Source of the DNA: Prevotellaceae bacterium
GTDB taxonomy: Bacteria; Bacteroidota; Bacteroidia; Bacteroidales; UBA932
DNA length: 7,953 nt
NCBI GenBank assembly: GCA_031288885.1
Contig: JAITQP010000175.1
Location: 1-7,953, forward strand
Reading direction: 5' to 3'
In this document: one piece after another, positions 7,081 through 7,953 of the stretch
How positions within the stretch are numbered: the stretch's first letter is position 1
Layout of the letters: the number at the start of each line of letters is the position of its first letter
Program-made: the position numbers and the translations under genes
Notes under the pieces: generated by a model
The model's database searches: none
Told to the model about the DNA's origin: nothing
The model's input: the letters and a program-made list of their open reading frames with translations, nothing else

Positions 7081-7878
7081 ATGAAAAAAGTAGCACTATT
7101 TTACGTTGTTTTTCCGGCCGTTTTGGGGCTTTTGCCAAGCTTTGCCGCCGCTCAGGCAGCGGACACCGTTTACAATCAGCTGGACGGCAATGACCTGAAG
7201 CAGGGATACTGGCAAAAAAGATACCCAAACGGTAAGGTGGCTTACCGTGCTTTTTTTGTTGACGACAAGCCGCGCGGACTGCTGGTGCGCTACCACGAGA
7301 ACGGGCAAAAGATGGCGCTTATCGACTACTTTGACGACGGAAAAACCTCCTTTGCGCAGCTCTTTTCCGCCGGCGGCAAGCTGATTGCAAAGGGGCACTA
7401 CCTGAACGAAAAGGAAAAGCACGGGCTGTGGGAGTACTACAAGGACGACCGGCTGGCGATGAGCGAAAGCTACGCCAGCGGGCAGCTGGAGGGCCTTTCG
7501 GTTTTGTACTACCCGAGCGGGAACGTTTTTGAGCGCAGGCGATTTCAAAAGGGCAGGCAGGAGGGGCTTTTTGAGCAGCTGGACGAGCAGGGCAGCTACA
7601 TCTGCGAGGCAATGTTCTCCGGAGGCTTGCGAAATGGCAAAATCCGCTACTACTACACCAAAAATCGACTACGCATTGAGGGCTCCTACACCGACAACGT
7701 GCGCACCGGCGAGTGGACGTTCTACGCACCCGATGGAGCCGTAGCGCGAAAAACCACCTACGTAAAGGGCGTTGCGTCAGACCAAGACGCCATTGACAAA
7801 GAAAACTCCGACCTGCTCAAAAGCATGGAGGCCGACAAAGGGATGTTTGTTGAGCCGGATGAGATGATAGAAGAGTGA
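7081..7878 (+). CDS. Exported MORN-like repeat protein, function unknown
   Basis: The 265-residue product begins with a clear Sec signal peptide (MKK, hydrophobic 4-20, likely cleavage after AQA at 24-26). The body consists of eight MORN_2-like repeats beginning near residues 41, 65, 89, 114, 137, 161, 185 and 209, an almost exact 24-residue period. Each has the pattern G-x-W/L-x-x-Y-x-x-x-G-x followed by a second aromatic strand. Such repeats form an elongated beta-hairpin sheet. The last 35 residues are rich in acidic residues and lack repeats. Databases often label similar proteins YwqK-family antitoxin, but there is no toxin partner here and export argues against that role. With no lipobox, it is probably periplasmic or surface-exposed. 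The gene starts 33 bases after the thioesterase gene and is likely the last of the operon. The repeat call is strong; the molecular function is unknown. Confidence 0.87.
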   Translation: MKKVALFYVVFPAVLGLLPSFAAAQAADTVYNQLDGNDLKQGYWQKRYPNGKVAYRAFFVDDKPRGLLVRYHENGQKMALIDYFDDGKTSFAQLFSAGGKLIAKGHYLNEKEKHGLWEYYKDDRLAMSESYASGQLEGLSVLYYPSGNVFERRRFQKGRQEGLFEQLDEQGSYICEAMFSGGLRNGKIRYYYTKNRLRIEGSYTDNVRTGEWTFYAPDGAVARKTTYVKGVASDQDAIDKENSDLLKSMEADKGMFVEPDEMIEE

Positions 7879-7880
7879 TA

Positions 7881-7912
7881 GAATTAGGAATTACGAATTA
7901 GGAATTAAGAAT
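7881..7912. repeat. Tandem heptamer array GAATTAN
   Basis: Directly after the last gene the sequence reads GAATTAG, GAATTAC, GAATTAG, GAATTAA and a partial GAAT. This is four heptamers plus a remnant, which can also be read as two 14-base copies. Reverse-oriented versions occur at 7935-7949. Arrays of this kind look like dispersed intergenic repeats or remnants of a small non-autonomous element, but the window ends before its boundary can be seen. Confidence 0.75.
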
Positions 7913-7953
7913 GGGCTGGCGCGATGCGGTATTCTCTTAATTCCTAATTTTTT
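7896..7953 (+). terminator. Possible terminator hairpin after the operon
   Basis: AATTAGGAATTAAGA (7896-7910) pairs perfectly with TCTTAATTCCTAATT (7935-7949) around a 24-base loop, followed by Ts to the window end at 7953. The position, 18 bases past the last stop codon, suits a terminator. The stem is AT-rich and the loop is long, so it could instead be only the inverted part of the repeat element. Confidence 0.45.

Noticed and set aside
7319..7729. 136-residue minus-strand frame rich in Cys, Arg and Ser opposite the MORN gene
   Set aside because: Its composition is the expected antisense of the repeat codons, and the plus-strand gene has a signal peptide and eight regular repeats.

Overview
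The window reads as a chromosomal housekeeping segment of a member of the Bacteroidota, most likely the order Bacteroidales. The reasons are the divergent purN / acpP-fabF-rnc arrangement, which I recall as common in that group, outward-facing promoter boxes of the Bacteroidota type (TAnnTTTG), AT-rich leaders without Shine-Dalgarno motifs, and a very large predicted outer-membrane beta-barrel protein of a type I associate with this phylum. Genes pack the window almost completely. No stretch longer than 165 bases lacks a gene, and I see no tRNA, rRNA, CRISPR array, transposase or phage gene.

Left part, minus strand (22-4131): purN, for the folate-dependent GAR transformylase of purine synthesis, is followed 21 bases downstream by a gene for a 1167-residue exported protein. 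That protein has a signal peptide, an N-terminal beta-rich region with conserved-looking blocks, an EF-hand-like loop, and a strand-rich C-terminal half ending in Phe. The two genes are probably cotranscribed, although no functional link between them is apparent.

Centre (4132-4295): a divergent control region. A perfect 12-base inverted repeat carries one TACTTTTG box on each arm, each pointing outward, so the purN and acpP promoters appear to overlap and may compete.

Right part, plus strand (4296-7878): acpP (acyl carrier protein), fabF (beta-ketoacyl-ACP synthase II), rnc (ribonuclease III, with an unusual histidine-rich insert and a TTG start), a hotdog-fold acyl-CoA thioesterase, and an exported protein made of eight 24-residue MORN-like repeats. 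The gaps are 52, 4, 2 and 33 bases, so this looks like one operon. ACP carries the growing acyl chain and FabF elongates it. The thioesterase could release acyl groups from CoA or ACP. RNase III is the RNA-processing passenger often found with these genes. The window ends in a heptamer repeat array and a 15-base-pair hairpin followed by a T-run, which may terminate the operon.

Most of the window is ordinary core genome and I do not see a convincing new multi-gene system. The points most worth a second look are the symmetrical divergent promoter, the His-rich insert and the Asn at a metal-site position of RNase III, the uncharacterised large outer-membrane protein, the composition shift inside fabF, and the 3' repeat.
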